This document shows, piece by piece, positions 56,393-64,000 of a stretch of DNA of 64,000 nt. This stretch comes from CAIYXB01 sp038146805 (GTDB taxonomy: Bacteria; Cyanobacteriota; Vampirovibrionia; LMEP-6097). The notes under the pieces were generated by a model. That model ran no database searches, was not told the origin of the DNA, and saw only the letters and a program-made list of their open reading frames with translations. Location: contig JAYQSH010000011.1 of NCBI GenBank assembly GCA_038146805.1, forward strand, positions 124,001 through 188,000, given 5' to 3'. Position numbers and translations under genes: made by a program. The first letter of the stretch is position 1; each line of letters opens with the position of its first letter.

Positions 56393-56457
56393 ATAAAGCA
56401 AAAGCCAACTATAGTAGACTAAAGTTGATCATCGAGTAAATAGAAAAAAACAAATTT

Positions 56458-57285
56458 ATGCCTGAATTACCAGAAGTCGAAACAGTATGCAGAGGAATCA
56501 AACCTCTATTAGAAAATCAAAGCATAAAAAAAATTCTTTGCAGAGTTGCCAAGCTGCGCTACCTACTTCCCAAAAACCTAAACAAAAAAATTGCCAATTG
56601 CAAAATTCTAAAAGTGCAAAGAAAAGCAAAATACATACAGATTTTTTTAGACAATGAAACTCAATTAATCATTCACTTAGGAATGACCGGCAAATTATTA
56701 ATCAAAAAGAACTTTACAAATAAAAGAATTGACAAACATGACCATGTAATCGTAGAACTAAAAAATTCTCAAGCATTGGTTTTTAACGATGTACGAAAAT
56801 TTGGCATGCTTGATTTAATTGATAATAGCCAAGAACAAAATTACAAATTTTTTAAAGACCTTGGTCTTGAACCTCTTGAAAAAGAATTTAATTTTGATAA
56901 TTTTAAAAAAATCATCTCTCATAGAAACAAATCAATCAAATCCACAATCATGGACAGCAAACTCATTGTAGGTGTTGGCAATATTTATGCAAATGAATCA
57001 CTCTTTAACGCTGGCATTCATCCAGAAAGAATTAGCTCAGATCTCAAGGACTATGAACTAGAACTACTGAGAAAAGAAATTATCAAAATCTTAAAAAAAG
57101 CTATCAAAAAAGGTGGGTCCACTTTAAATGATTTTAGAAATGAAGAGAATCAAAAAGGATATTTTCAGTTTGACTTTAGGGTTTACGCTAGAAATGGCTT
57201 AGCCTGCAAGATTTGTAAAACTGAAATCCAAAGAATTAAACAAAATGGTAGATCCAGTTTTGTTTGTAGTACTTGCCAAAAATGA
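56458..57285 (+). CDS. mutM: Formamidopyrimidine-DNA glycosylase
   Basis: The 275-residue protein starts 'MPELPEVETVCRGI', with catalytic Pro2 and Glu3 after Met removal. It has Lys in 'RKAKYIQI', the helix-two-turn-helix ('VGVGNIYANESLFNAGIHPE'), and a C-terminal zinc finger with Cys pairs 'CKICKTE' and 'CSTCQK' and the finger Arg in 'QNGRSSFVC'. It excises 8-oxoguanine and formamidopyrimidines. leuB starts 12 bases downstream. Confidence 0.96.
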   Translation: MPELPEVETVCRGIKPLLENQSIKKILCRVAKLRYLLPKNLNKKIANCKILKVQRKAKYIQIFLDNETQLIIHLGMTGKLLIKKNFTNKRIDKHDHVIVELKNSQALVFNDVRKFGMLDLIDNSQEQNYKFFKDLGLEPLEKEFNFDNFKKIISHRNKSIKSTIMDSKLIVGVGNIYANESLFNAGIHPERISSDLKDYELELLRKEIIKILKKAIKKGGSTLNDFRNEENQKGYFQFDFRVYARNGLACKICKTEIQRIKQNGRSSFVCSTCQK

Positions 57286-57297
57286 TAAAATATCTAA

Positions 57298-58356
57298 GTG
57301 AAAAAAATAGCTTTAATACCCGGTGATGGCATTGGTCCAGAAATTACAAAAGAAACTCTAAAAGTTTTGAGCAAATTAGATCTTGATTTTGATTATCGAG
57401 AGTTTGATTTAGGTGGAGTCGCGATAGACAAACATGGCGTTCCATTTCCAAAAGAAACACAACAAGGTATTAAAGAAGCAGATGCAGTTTTAATGGCTGC
57501 AATTGGTGGACCTCAGTACGATAATTTACCAAGAGAAAAAAGACCAGAAACAGGACTTTTAGCACTTAGAAAAGAATTAAAAACATTTGCAAATATTAGA
57601 CCTGCCCTTGTTTTTGATTCACTTGCAAATCTTTCTAGCTTAAAAGAAGACGTTGTTAAAGGAACTGATTTAATTGTAGTAAGAGAACTTACTGGTGGTA
57701 TTTATTTTGGTGAGCCAAGTTCAAACGATGGCAATGTTGGCATCAATACCATGATTTACAATAAAGAAGAAGTTAAGCGCATCGCAAAAGTTGCATTTGA
57801 ATTTGCTCAAAAAAGAACAAAAAAACTTTGTTCAGTTGACAAAGCAAATGTTTTAAATGTGTCGCAACTGTGGCGAGATGCTGTAATTGAAACAGCTAAA
57901 GACTTTCCAGATGTTGAACTTACCCACATGTATGTTGACAATGCAGCAATGCAACTTATCAAAAATCCAAAACAATTTGACGTAATTGTTACAGGCAATC
58001 TTTTTGGTGATATTTTGTCTGATGAAGCTTCAATGCTTACAGGAAGTATTGGCTTATTACCAAGTGCATCGATTGGAGATGGATCTCTTCCGGGTTTATA
58101 TGAACCAGTACATGGCTCTGCACCAGACATTGCCAACCAAGGCAAAGCAAACCCAATGGCTATGATACTTTCAGCGGCTATGATGTTAAGATTCAGTTTT
58201 GGCTTAGATACCGAAGCTAAAATTTTAGAAGATGCAATTCAAGATGTACTCAATCAAGGTATTATGACAGCAGACTTAGGTGGCTCAGCAAGCACAATTG
58301 AAATTGGAGATGCTATAGCGAGTGCTGTTACAAAAAATATAAAAGTTCTTGCTTAA
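57298..58356 (+). CDS. leuB: 3-isopropylmalate dehydrogenase
   Basis: The 352-residue protein starts at GTG 57298. It has 'LIPGDGIGPEI', 'VRELTGGIYFGEP' (substrate-binding), 'VDKANVLNVSQLWRD', 'MYVDNAAMQLI' and 'GNLFGDILSDEASMLTGSIG' (metal and NAD binding), with 'EPVHGSAPDIANQGKANPMA'. The leucine-pathway signature in 'ELTGGIYFGEP' separates it from isocitrate dehydrogenase. Its stop overlaps the exonuclease start (TAATG). Confidence 0.95.
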   Translation: MKKIALIPGDGIGPEITKETLKVLSKLDLDFDYREFDLGGVAIDKHGVPFPKETQQGIKEADAVLMAAIGGPQYDNLPREKRPETGLLALRKELKTFANIRPALVFDSLANLSSLKEDVVKGTDLIVVRELTGGIYFGEPSSNDGNVGINTMIYNKEEVKRIAKVAFEFAQKRTKKLCSVDKANVLNVSQLWRDAVIETAKDFPDVELTHMYVDNAAMQLIKNPKQFDVIVTGNLFGDILSDEASMLTGSIGLLPSASIGDGSLPGLYEPVHGSAPDIANQGKANPMAMILSAAMMLRFSFGLDTEAKILEDAIQDVLNQGIMTADLGGSASTIEIGDAIASAVTKNIKVLA

Positions 58357-59333
58357 TGTGCCAAATTAAAATTTGTTCTTGGAATGTTAATGGCATCAGA
58401 GCTGTTGCAAAAAAAGGATTTTTTGAATGGTTATTGGATTCTGACTATGATTTAGTTGGTATTCAAGAATCAAAAGCACAACCAGATCAGCTTGATGATA
58501 GCTTCAAAGCAAACTTTAAGTACCCAACTGTAAAATATAATAGTGCAGAAAGAAAAGGTTATAGTGGCACCGCCAACTTCATTTCAGCAAACTTTAGTCC
58601 AGACTATATTCAATTTGGTTTTGATATTAATAAATTTAAAACAGAAAAACTTGCTTACAAAATAACTTCCATAAACCATGAGAAAAAAACTACCAGTATT
58701 AATTACGCAGGTTTAGACAGCAGCATTGGACCAGACTCTTTACCTAAAAGATATTCAGACTTAGAAGCATTAAAGAGAATCAGCAAAGAAGAACTTGCAG
58801 AACAAATTCAAGCTTTTAATGCAGAAGGCAGAATCATAGAGACTCAACATACTGTTGCTGACAAAAAAATTATTATTCTAAATATTTATTTTCCCAACGG
58901 TGGCGCAAGTACAGAAAGACTTAAATTTAAGTTTGAATTTTATGAGCTACTAATTGTCTACCTAAAAGAATTACTCAAAATCACTCCTTATGTGATTGTA
59001 AAAGGTGACTTTAATACAGCGCACACAGAAATTGATTTAGCGCGTCCAAAAGAAAACACCAATACCACAGGCTTTATGCCAGTTGAAAGAATGTATTTAG
59101 ATTGGATAGAAGAAATAGGTTTTTTAGATGCTTTTCGTGCTTTAAACCCAGAGACAAAAGAAGTTTACACGTGGTGGAGCTTTCGAACTGCGGCACGCTC
59201 AAGAAACATTGGCTGGAGAATTGATTATGTTTATATAAGCGATGCGCTCAAAGTGCACCTAAAGACTGCTAAAGTCTTAAACTTACAAGAAGGTTCTGAT
59301 CACTGTCCAATAGACGTTACACTAAAGTTTTAG
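58356..59333 (+). CDS. Exonuclease III-family DNA repair endonuclease with a long insert
   Basis: The 325-residue protein has the family pieces 'CSWNVNGIRA', catalytic Glu in 'GIQESKAQ', 'GYSGTANFIS', 'IYFPNGG', 'KGDFNTAHTEIDLARPKENT', 'GWRIDYVYIS' and 'GSDHCPIDV'. Usual length is ~255-270; the extra ~60 residues lie between 'SGTANFIS' and 'FNAEGRIIET' (about 88-145), are Lys/Ser-rich and resemble nothing known. It would cut abasic sites in DNA; placement after mutM (two genes on) fits oxidative-damage repair. The 3' end overlaps the convergent Na/Pi gene by 17 bases. Confidence 0.92.
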   Translation: MCQIKICSWNVNGIRAVAKKGFFEWLLDSDYDLVGIQESKAQPDQLDDSFKANFKYPTVKYNSAERKGYSGTANFISANFSPDYIQFGFDINKFKTEKLAYKITSINHEKKTTSINYAGLDSSIGPDSLPKRYSDLEALKRISKEELAEQIQAFNAEGRIIETQHTVADKKIIILNIYFPNGGASTERLKFKFEFYELLIVYLKELLKITPYVIVKGDFNTAHTEIDLARPKENTNTTGFMPVERMYLDWIEEIGFLDAFRALNPETKEVYTWWSFRTAARSRNIGWRIDYVYISDALKVHLKTAKVLNLQEGSDHCPIDVTLKF

Positions 59334-60939
59334 AAGGACGTTTTAAAATATTACAAATTCTTCTTGAAGTAGCATTAACACTGCGAATAAACTCTAAAAC
59401 CCAAAGGTTTAATTTTTCACTTTCGTAATCGCCACCATCTGTCAAATCATCAACTGATTTATTTCTAAGTTCTTCTTCTATTTTTCTAAGGTCATCTAAA
59501 CGCAATAAAATTCTTTGAGCATCTTCATAAGAATCATACATGATTGCATTACACGATTTTGAAAAGCATTTTACAGTACTTCTAAAATATTCCTCAAGCC
59601 CTAAATATCTTTCATCAAAATTTGGAACTTGATGGTCTAAAGTCTCCAAAGAACTTTCTAGCTTAAATGCAATATGCTCAATCTCATTCACTAAACTTAC
59701 CAAATTTAAAGCCCTTGAAACATTTTTATAGTCAAGCTTTTGTTTTACAATACGACCTAAAAAATTTAAAATATCAGCTCTAAATTCTTGCTGGTACTCT
59801 CTAAGTTCAAACAACTGAGTTTCTTTTTCTTTTTCCTTCATCAAAAAGAAATCTCTAGAAAGCCAAAGCATTTCTTTAACGGTATTTTTATATGAACGAA
59901 TTGCATCGTTTGACTGAATAAACAAAAGCTCTGGACTTTTTGAAAGCTCACGAATTCTTGGAAAAAAATATTTTTTCTTCTGTGGATTTTTTTCTTCTTT
60001 AATAATCCAATGTGATAATTTATCAAGCACACCAACAAATGGGAACCAAATTATTGAAGCAATAATATTAAAAGCTGTTTGTGCATTTGCCATTAAACGA
60101 GCAACATTCTGACTATTCGAGCTTATTGCTTTTACAAAAACAATAAACTCTGGAACCCAAAAAGAAAACAATAAAACTCCTGAAACATTAAAAACAATAT
60201 GAGCAGTAGCAACTCTTTTTGCGGCAGAACCAGTATTGATTGAAGCTAAAATAGCTGTTATACAAGTACCTATATTTGCTCCAAGAATCAATGGAACTGC
60301 GGCTTCTAATGTAACTAAACCTTGAGTCGCAAGACCGATCGCAATACCAATACTTGCACTACTCGATTGCACTAGTGCCGTAAAAATTGCACCAGCTAAA
60401 ATTCCAATACCGACATTTTCAAAACTCTGCATTAAATCTAAAAAGAAAGCTGAGTCTCTTAAAACTTTCATTGCCTGAGACATTGTTTCTAAACCCAAAA
60501 ACAAAAATCCTAAACCAATTGCAATATAACCAAAATGTTTTGTACGAGTTCGAGATGAAATAATTTTCACCAGAAAACCAACTGCCACAAAGACCAAAGC
60601 CATTTTAGTAACTTTAAAAGCAATAATTTGAGCAGTCACAGTTGTACCAATGTTTGCTCCTAGAATAACCGCGATACTTCTTTCAAAACTTATTAATTGA
60701 GACTGCACTAATGAAATCAAAATCGAAGTTGTTGCACTACTCGATTGAATGAGTGCGGTGACCAAAGTACCAACCAAAACACCAATCACTCGATTATCGG
60801 TTGCTTTTTCTAGAATTAATTTAAAAGTATTTCCTGCCGCTTTTCTCAAGTTGGCACTCATCATGTCGAGCCCTAAAAGAAAAACCGAAAGCCCGCCAAT
60901 GACCCCAACAAAATTTTCAATTCCAAAGCCTGAATGCAT
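59317..60939 (-). CDS. Na+/phosphate cotransporter family protein with PhoU-like C-terminal domain
   Basis: The 540-residue protein has two repeats of the NptA/SLC34 fold, each with the QSSSA signature ('LIQSSSATTSILISLVQS' and 'LVQSSSASIGIAIGLATQG'), preceded by 'FLLGLDMMSANLRKAAGN' and 'LFLGLETMSQAMKVLRD'. After the last TM (about residue 310) a helical PhoU-like domain follows. It takes up phosphate with sodium, or may act on related substrates. No pho genes are near. Confidence 0.92.
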   Translation of the reverse strand: MHSGFGIENFVGVIGGLSVFLLGLDMMSANLRKAAGNTFKLILEKATDNRVIGVLVGTLVTALIQSSSATTSILISLVQSQLISFERSIAVILGANIGTTVTAQIIAFKVTKMALVFVAVGFLVKIISSRTRTKHFGYIAIGLGFLFLGLETMSQAMKVLRDSAFFLDLMQSFENVGIGILAGAIFTALVQSSSASIGIAIGLATQGLVTLEAAVPLILGANIGTCITAILASINTGSAAKRVATAHIVFNVSGVLLFSFWVPEFIVFVKAISSNSQNVARLMANAQTAFNIIASIIWFPFVGVLDKLSHWIIKEEKNPQKKKYFFPRIRELSKSPELLFIQSNDAIRSYKNTVKEMLWLSRDFFLMKEKEKETQLFELREYQQEFRADILNFLGRIVKQKLDYKNVSRALNLVSLVNEIEHIAFKLESSLETLDHQVPNFDERYLGLEEYFRSTVKCFSKSCNAIMYDSYEDAQRILLRLDDLRKIEEELRNKSVDDLTDGGDYESEKLNLWVLEFIRSVNATSRRICNILKRPSKTLV

Positions 60940-61238
60940 AAAGCGTTAACAATGATACATTATGCAAGAAATAGACTAAGCTTTCAATAATTAATATTTT
61001 GGTACAAAAGCTATTTGTATCACCAATTAGTGGGCTATGCTTTTTGGGATTTGCTGAAAAACGAAGTTTTGAGGCGCAATCCGCTTAGCAAAAATATTAA
61101 AGATTCACTCCCTGAAACAAGTTGCACTCTTGTATCAGGGTTGAAAAATCGACGAAGTCACATTTTTCAGTGGATCCTTAAAATAATTATATTTATTGAT
61201 GCTTTACAAAAAAGCCCTCTAGAACTATACTCAAATTT
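60940..61238. other. Gene-free spacer with an inverted-repeat element (61049-61178)
   Basis: GGATTTGCTGAAAAACG (from 61049) and CATTTTTCAGTGGATCC (to 61177) form imperfect inverted ends. An inner hairpin is CCCTGAAACAAG / CTTGTATCAGGG. The ends share the GGATnnnCTGAAAA pattern with the IS5-like element at 33535-34702, so this may be a non-autonomous relative. A short frame across it looks accidental. Confidence 0.5.
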
Positions 61239-61490
61239 ATGATGAAAAAAGCGTTATTAATAGCAATTCTTAGTATTTTTATTTCAAGCCCAGTATTCGC
61301 TGACGGTTTTTATAGATATAAGCCTGATTCAAAAAATAAGACATCTTGTGTTGCTTGTGGATTATCAAAAGCAATAGTTTGGACAGTCAAACTTCCTGTA
61401 AGAATCGTTACTTCAACAACTGTTGGTTTATATGAATTAGTAACTGATCAAGATTTTAGTGGTTTCAAAGAAGGTTACTACTTAATCTAA
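61239..61490 (+). CDS. Small secreted protein, unknown
   Basis: The 83-residue protein has a clear signal peptide ('KKALLIAILSIFISSPVFA|D') and a mature chain of ~60 residues with 'TSCVACGLSKAIVWTVKLPV', a CxxC pair and a weakly hydrophobic helix. It ends 'SGFKEGYYLI'. A textbook terminator follows 25 bases later, so it is a single-gene transcript. An exported membrane- or envelope-associated peptide is likely; function unknown. Ser/Ala-rich relatives in other bacteria are not recalled. Confidence 0.7.
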   Translation: MMKKALLIAILSIFISSPVFADGFYRYKPDSKNKTSCVACGLSKAIVWTVKLPVRIVTSTTVGLYELVTDQDFSGFKEGYYLI

Positions 61491-61514
61491 GGATGGAAAA
61501 AATTTAAAAATTCA

Positions 61515-61542
61515 AGCCTACCTAATTGGTAGGCTTTTTTTT
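61515..61542 (+). terminator. Rho-independent terminator
   Basis: AGCCTACC (61515-61522) pairs perfectly with GGTAGGCT through an AATT-type loop, followed by eight T to 61542. It ends the small secreted-protein gene; the methyltransferase begins 6 bases later. Confidence 0.9.
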
Positions 61543-61547
61543 GAACA

Positions 61548-62672
61548 ATGCAAGTTAAAAGATTTGATCAATCAGAAATTTGGGACATTCATAATGAATA
61601 TTTTTTGAATCGCGGTTTAAAAGCCTGGTCCAAAGGCGAAGTACCCTATACTGGAATCTCAAATTATTACGAAGCCTACAAAAAAGTTGCTTTTTTTTAT
61701 ATGGCACTGCTTGAGAACCCTAAAATCGATGGCATCAATATCTTAGAACTAGGCTCAGGCAATGGCGCTTTTGCAATTAATTTTTTAAAAGCTTTTGAAG
61801 ATATCGACCAAAACAATTTATTTAAAAAAATAAAATATACAATTTCAGATTACTCCCAAAAAACTTTAGACGAACTCAAGGACAAATTAAAAGACCATGA
61901 ATATTTTGCAAAGTTTTCTTTTAAAATTTTAGATATCAATCATGAATTTCATCAAGTCGCAGATGAAGACTATGACTTAATTATGTCTAATTACCTTTTG
62001 GATCAATTACCTGCGCGAATCATCGCCAAAGATCCCAATAAAAATTTATACTACGAAAAATATTTATCTCTAGAAAATAACCCGAAGAAAAAAATCAAAA
62101 AATTAAAGCGCAAAACAGTTTTTCAAGAACTAGATTTTGCCAATGACATTAAACTGGAACATCAAAAAATCTTAGATTCGTGTTTTCGTTACAAAAAAAA
62201 ATCTACAATTGTTTATTCTTATGGAGCTTTAAGGGCGATAAGAAGAATTTTGTATAAATTAAAGCCTAAAGGTATTTATATTGCCTCTGACTTTAATGCC
62301 AGTTCTAAACCGGGTTTTGATGATTTCGACCCATGCTTTTATGGCAATTCACTCGCACAAGCTGTAAACTTCGAGTTTATTTGCAAGTATTTTTTTAATG
62401 AAGATATTGATGATATTGAACACAAACATTTCAAAAAAGAAGATTATCAATTTGTTTTGATTTATGAGGACCCAATCAAACCTTTGCATACATTGATATT
62501 AACAAGACCAGACTACCCAGATACTTTACATCTCAATGATATCTACAATAAAGTCTATAACCAAAATATACTTTTAAGATTTTTGTATCGTTACTTAGTA
62601 GAATTCAAATACTCTTTAATACTTTTTTTGCTAATTAGCGTAGCTTTCATCTTCTTCCAAAATTTCTTTTAA
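61548..62672 (+). CDS. SAM-dependent methyltransferase-like protein with C-terminal membrane anchor
   Basis: The 374-residue protein has the class I methyltransferase motif 'NILELGSGNGAFAINFL' (about 65-80). An acidic strand ('YTISDYSQKTLDELKDKL') and 'YDLIMSNYLLDQLP' (motif IV region) follow, as in the SAM-MidA-like branch. Residues ~345-372 form a single TM helix ('YSLILFLLISVAFIFF'). The protein would sit on the membrane with a cytosolic enzyme domain. The substrate is unknown. The last 42 bases overlap the convergent hydrolase gene. Confidence 0.78.
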   Translation: MQVKRFDQSEIWDIHNEYFLNRGLKAWSKGEVPYTGISNYYEAYKKVAFFYMALLENPKIDGINILELGSGNGAFAINFLKAFEDIDQNNLFKKIKYTISDYSQKTLDELKDKLKDHEYFAKFSFKILDINHEFHQVADEDYDLIMSNYLLDQLPARIIAKDPNKNLYYEKYLSLENNPKKKIKKLKRKTVFQELDFANDIKLEHQKILDSCFRYKKKSTIVYSYGALRAIRRILYKLKPKGIYIASDFNASSKPGFDDFDPCFYGNSLAQAVNFEFICKYFFNEDIDDIEHKHFKKEDYQFVLIYEDPIKPLHTLILTRPDYPDTLHLNDIYNKVYNQNILLRFLYRYLVEFKYSLILFLLISVAFIFFQNFF

Positions 62673-63443
62673 ATCGATGTTTCTTTCACCCGAAATACAT
62701 TGCAAAAGCCATTGTATAAATTTTTCTGGTTCATCTTCCATCAAAGCATGACCAGACCATTTAAATAATTCAAAATTTGAATTGGCTAAAGAATCACTCA
62801 GCCTTGATACCAAACCATACGGAGCAACCAAATCAAATCTTCCTGCTGCTAAAAAGATATCACCTTTAAATTTAGATCTAGACATTCTACGAAATGCATT
62901 CCAAGCTCTAACATGACGATAAATTTCTCTTAGTACCTGTGCATTAGTCATAATTGAAGACATGTAGCGCGGTCTTAAAATAAAGCGACGCACAAAATCT
63001 AAGTTTTGCTGAATAATATCAATAGGCTTACCTAAAAGCACCTGTAAAAAATCTTTAACAGGGGAAACTAATTTGGGTGGCAAACAAACTAAAATTTGTT
63101 TTTCTACAAGATCTGGAAATTTATCAGCTAAATTTACAGCAACAATTCCACCGAAGCTATGTGTCACGGTAATAATTTTTTTCTGAGGCCAAATTTCTAA
63201 ACTTTCTAAAGTTTCAATAACATCATGCACATGTGAATCAATATCAATTTTTACATGAGCTTTAGGTTGTTGCATTAATCGAGTTTGTCCATGACCTCGC
63301 AAATCAATAGCCAAACAATAGTAGCCTCGAGAAGCAACAATATTTAATTCATTAAGCCAAACAGTGGCATCGCTAGCACTTCCATGCAAAAACACAATTA
63401 TCGGATCTTTTGGATCACCTTTAGAATAATAATTAAGGATCAT
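62631..63443 (-). CDS. Alpha/beta-hydrolase
   Basis: The 270-residue protein has 'FLHGSASDATVW' (oxyanion HG motif), nucleophile Ser96 in 'THSFGG', Asp in 'LAAGRFDLVAP' (about 205) and His in 'FKWSGHALMEDEP' (about 234), the complete triad. It is a soluble esterase/lipase-type enzyme of unknown substrate with an acidic C-terminus ('LKEILEEDESYAN'). No signal peptide is present. Confidence 0.9.
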   Translation of the reverse strand: MILNYYSKGDPKDPIIVFLHGSASDATVWLNELNIVASRGYYCLAIDLRGHGQTRLMQQPKAHVKIDIDSHVHDVIETLESLEIWPQKKIITVTHSFGGIVAVNLADKFPDLVEKQILVCLPPKLVSPVKDFLQVLLGKPIDIIQQNLDFVRRFILRPRYMSSIMTNAQVLREIYRHVRAWNAFRRMSRSKFKGDIFLAAGRFDLVAPYGLVSRLSDSLANSNFELFKWSGHALMEDEPEKFIQWLLQCISGERNIDLKEILEEDESYAN

Positions 63444-63533
63444 TGTTTATGAATATTCAACTTTATAGACTAGTTCCAATCCACTAATTAGCTTATACCA
63501 AGATTTCATTAAATATATTCTATATATTAAGTG

Positions 63534-63648
63534 CTGTTAACAAATTTCGAGCACAAGGCTTTCGAGTGCCAAAAAAGGCTGAGTTTACTGATTGTAAATG
63601 ATGACTTTGAGACACGAGAGCACGGCCGTTATCAGGGTTTGTTAACAG
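63534..63648. repeat. MITE-like element, copy 2 of the CTRTTAAC family
   Basis: The 115-bp unit has ends CTGTTAACAAA / TTTGTTAACAG. Compared with copy 1 (CTATTAACAAA / TTTGTTAATAG), the third base changes together with its pairing partner, so base pairing is kept. The inner arms also remain complementary. Confidence 0.75.
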
Positions 63649-63805
63649 TAGCGAGTTTATTCAAAAGTAAAATTTAATTTTCAATAAGTAAGAAACATAA
63701 AAAATAATTTTTTAATACAACTTTCACTCTAGACTAAACGATTGAAAGGCTTAGTTTTAGTTAACAAATACAAGGGTAAATTTTTATTGGATATTAAATC
63801 ACTTG

Positions 63806-64000
63806 ATGACCAAAAATATAAAATCAACTGATGAGGCTTTTGGCCTTGAACTTAATAAATCAAGATTTTTCAATCTTGATGATTTGTTACCTTGGTTTGA
63901 AAACAACTATAAAATTCATGAATTAATAAATGAGTTTTGGGGTATTCATTCTAAATCAAGATTAATCGCAGTCACACGTGACATAAAAGATAAGGCATGG
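63806..64000 (+). CDS. Start of a hypothetical gene (3' end outside window)
   Basis: From ATG 63806 the frame stays open for 65 codons to the window edge: polar, with 'LDDLLPWFENNYKIHELINE' and 'SRLIAVTRDIKDKAW'. No Shine-Dalgarno is apparent before the ATG. No family can be assigned from this fragment. The region 63649-63805 holds nothing else I can support. Confidence 0.5.
   Translation, partial: MTKNIKSTDEAFGLELNKSRFFNLDDLLPWFENNYKIHELINEFWGIHSKSRLIAVTRDIKDKAW

Noticed and set aside
61015..61242. 75-codon frame across the inverted-repeat element
   Set aside because: No ribosome site, crosses hairpins, and overlaps the start of the secreted-protein gene; looks accidental.
1..64000. CRISPR arrays, tRNA or rRNA genes
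   Set aside because: No regularly spaced identical repeats and no recognisable T-arm/acceptor pairs or rRNA cores were seen in either strand by eye.

Overview
The window is A+T-rich bacterial chromosome from an organism with a Gram-negative-type envelope. Supporting genes are a heptosyltransferase-like GT9 enzyme, an RseP site-2 protease, two lipoproteins with clear lipoboxes, a LolD/FtsX-type ABC system with an AttH-like lipoprotein, and glutathione synthetase. Metabolism looks free-living or facultatively host-associated: hisA, leuB, ilvD, ribF and an SdhA/FrdA-type flavoprotein are present. I cannot fix the taxon from the sequence. An uncultured lineage, for example a non-photosynthetic relative of cyanobacteria, is only a guess. 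I found no rRNA, tRNA or CRISPR array.

Layout. 1-20.6 kb is mostly housekeeping: the tail of a phage-fibre-like protein, a FabG-like SDR, sdhA-hisA-ribF-dedA, a minus-strand redox-repair group (gshB, msrAB, a peroxiredoxin-like lipoprotein), small membrane proteins, a PAS sensor, a ThrE-type exporter, and a minus-strand operon lolD-ftsX-attH-FAD oxidoreductase. Four genes here (gshB, a GT-C glycosyltransferase, the PAS sensor, thrE) are each broken by one or two frameshifts.

20.6-41.5 kb is an accessory island. It is dominated by two giant, mostly coiled-coil paralogues that share a nearly identical promoter plus the first ~210 residues, a hydrophobic Gly/Ala segment and a conserved junction ending in QTSFS. 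After the junction they carry unrelated C-terminal domains: a phosphoribosyltransferase-like domain in the first, a PD-(D/E)xK-like nuclease fold in the second. This resembles polymorphic toxin or effector architecture. The first is followed 1 base later by a small kinase-like protein that could be its immunity or partner protein. The second is split by an IS5-like element with 4-bp target duplication; removing the IS and one duplication restores one 2184-codon frame. The island also holds a decayed guanylate kinase, an AAA/DUF4143 ATPase, and several orphan proteins.

41.5-64 kb returns to housekeeping (ilvD, a ClC channel, der, GT9, rseP, ubiD, an SDR/DUF2867 protein, a BaiN-like flavoprotein, mutM, leuB, exonuclease III, a Na/Pi cotransporter, a methyltransferase, a hydrolase). 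Its spacers are rich in small dispersed elements: a ~116-bp family with terminal CTRTTAAC (three copies), a 108-bp inverted pair around an orphan gene with a third partial copy, a 275-bp long palindrome, and a ~34-bp TGAGACA/CGGACCG repeat (four copies, the first found in the island at 39.2 kb). A promoter-plus-terminator unit near 56.2 kb predicts a small RNA or attenuated leader.
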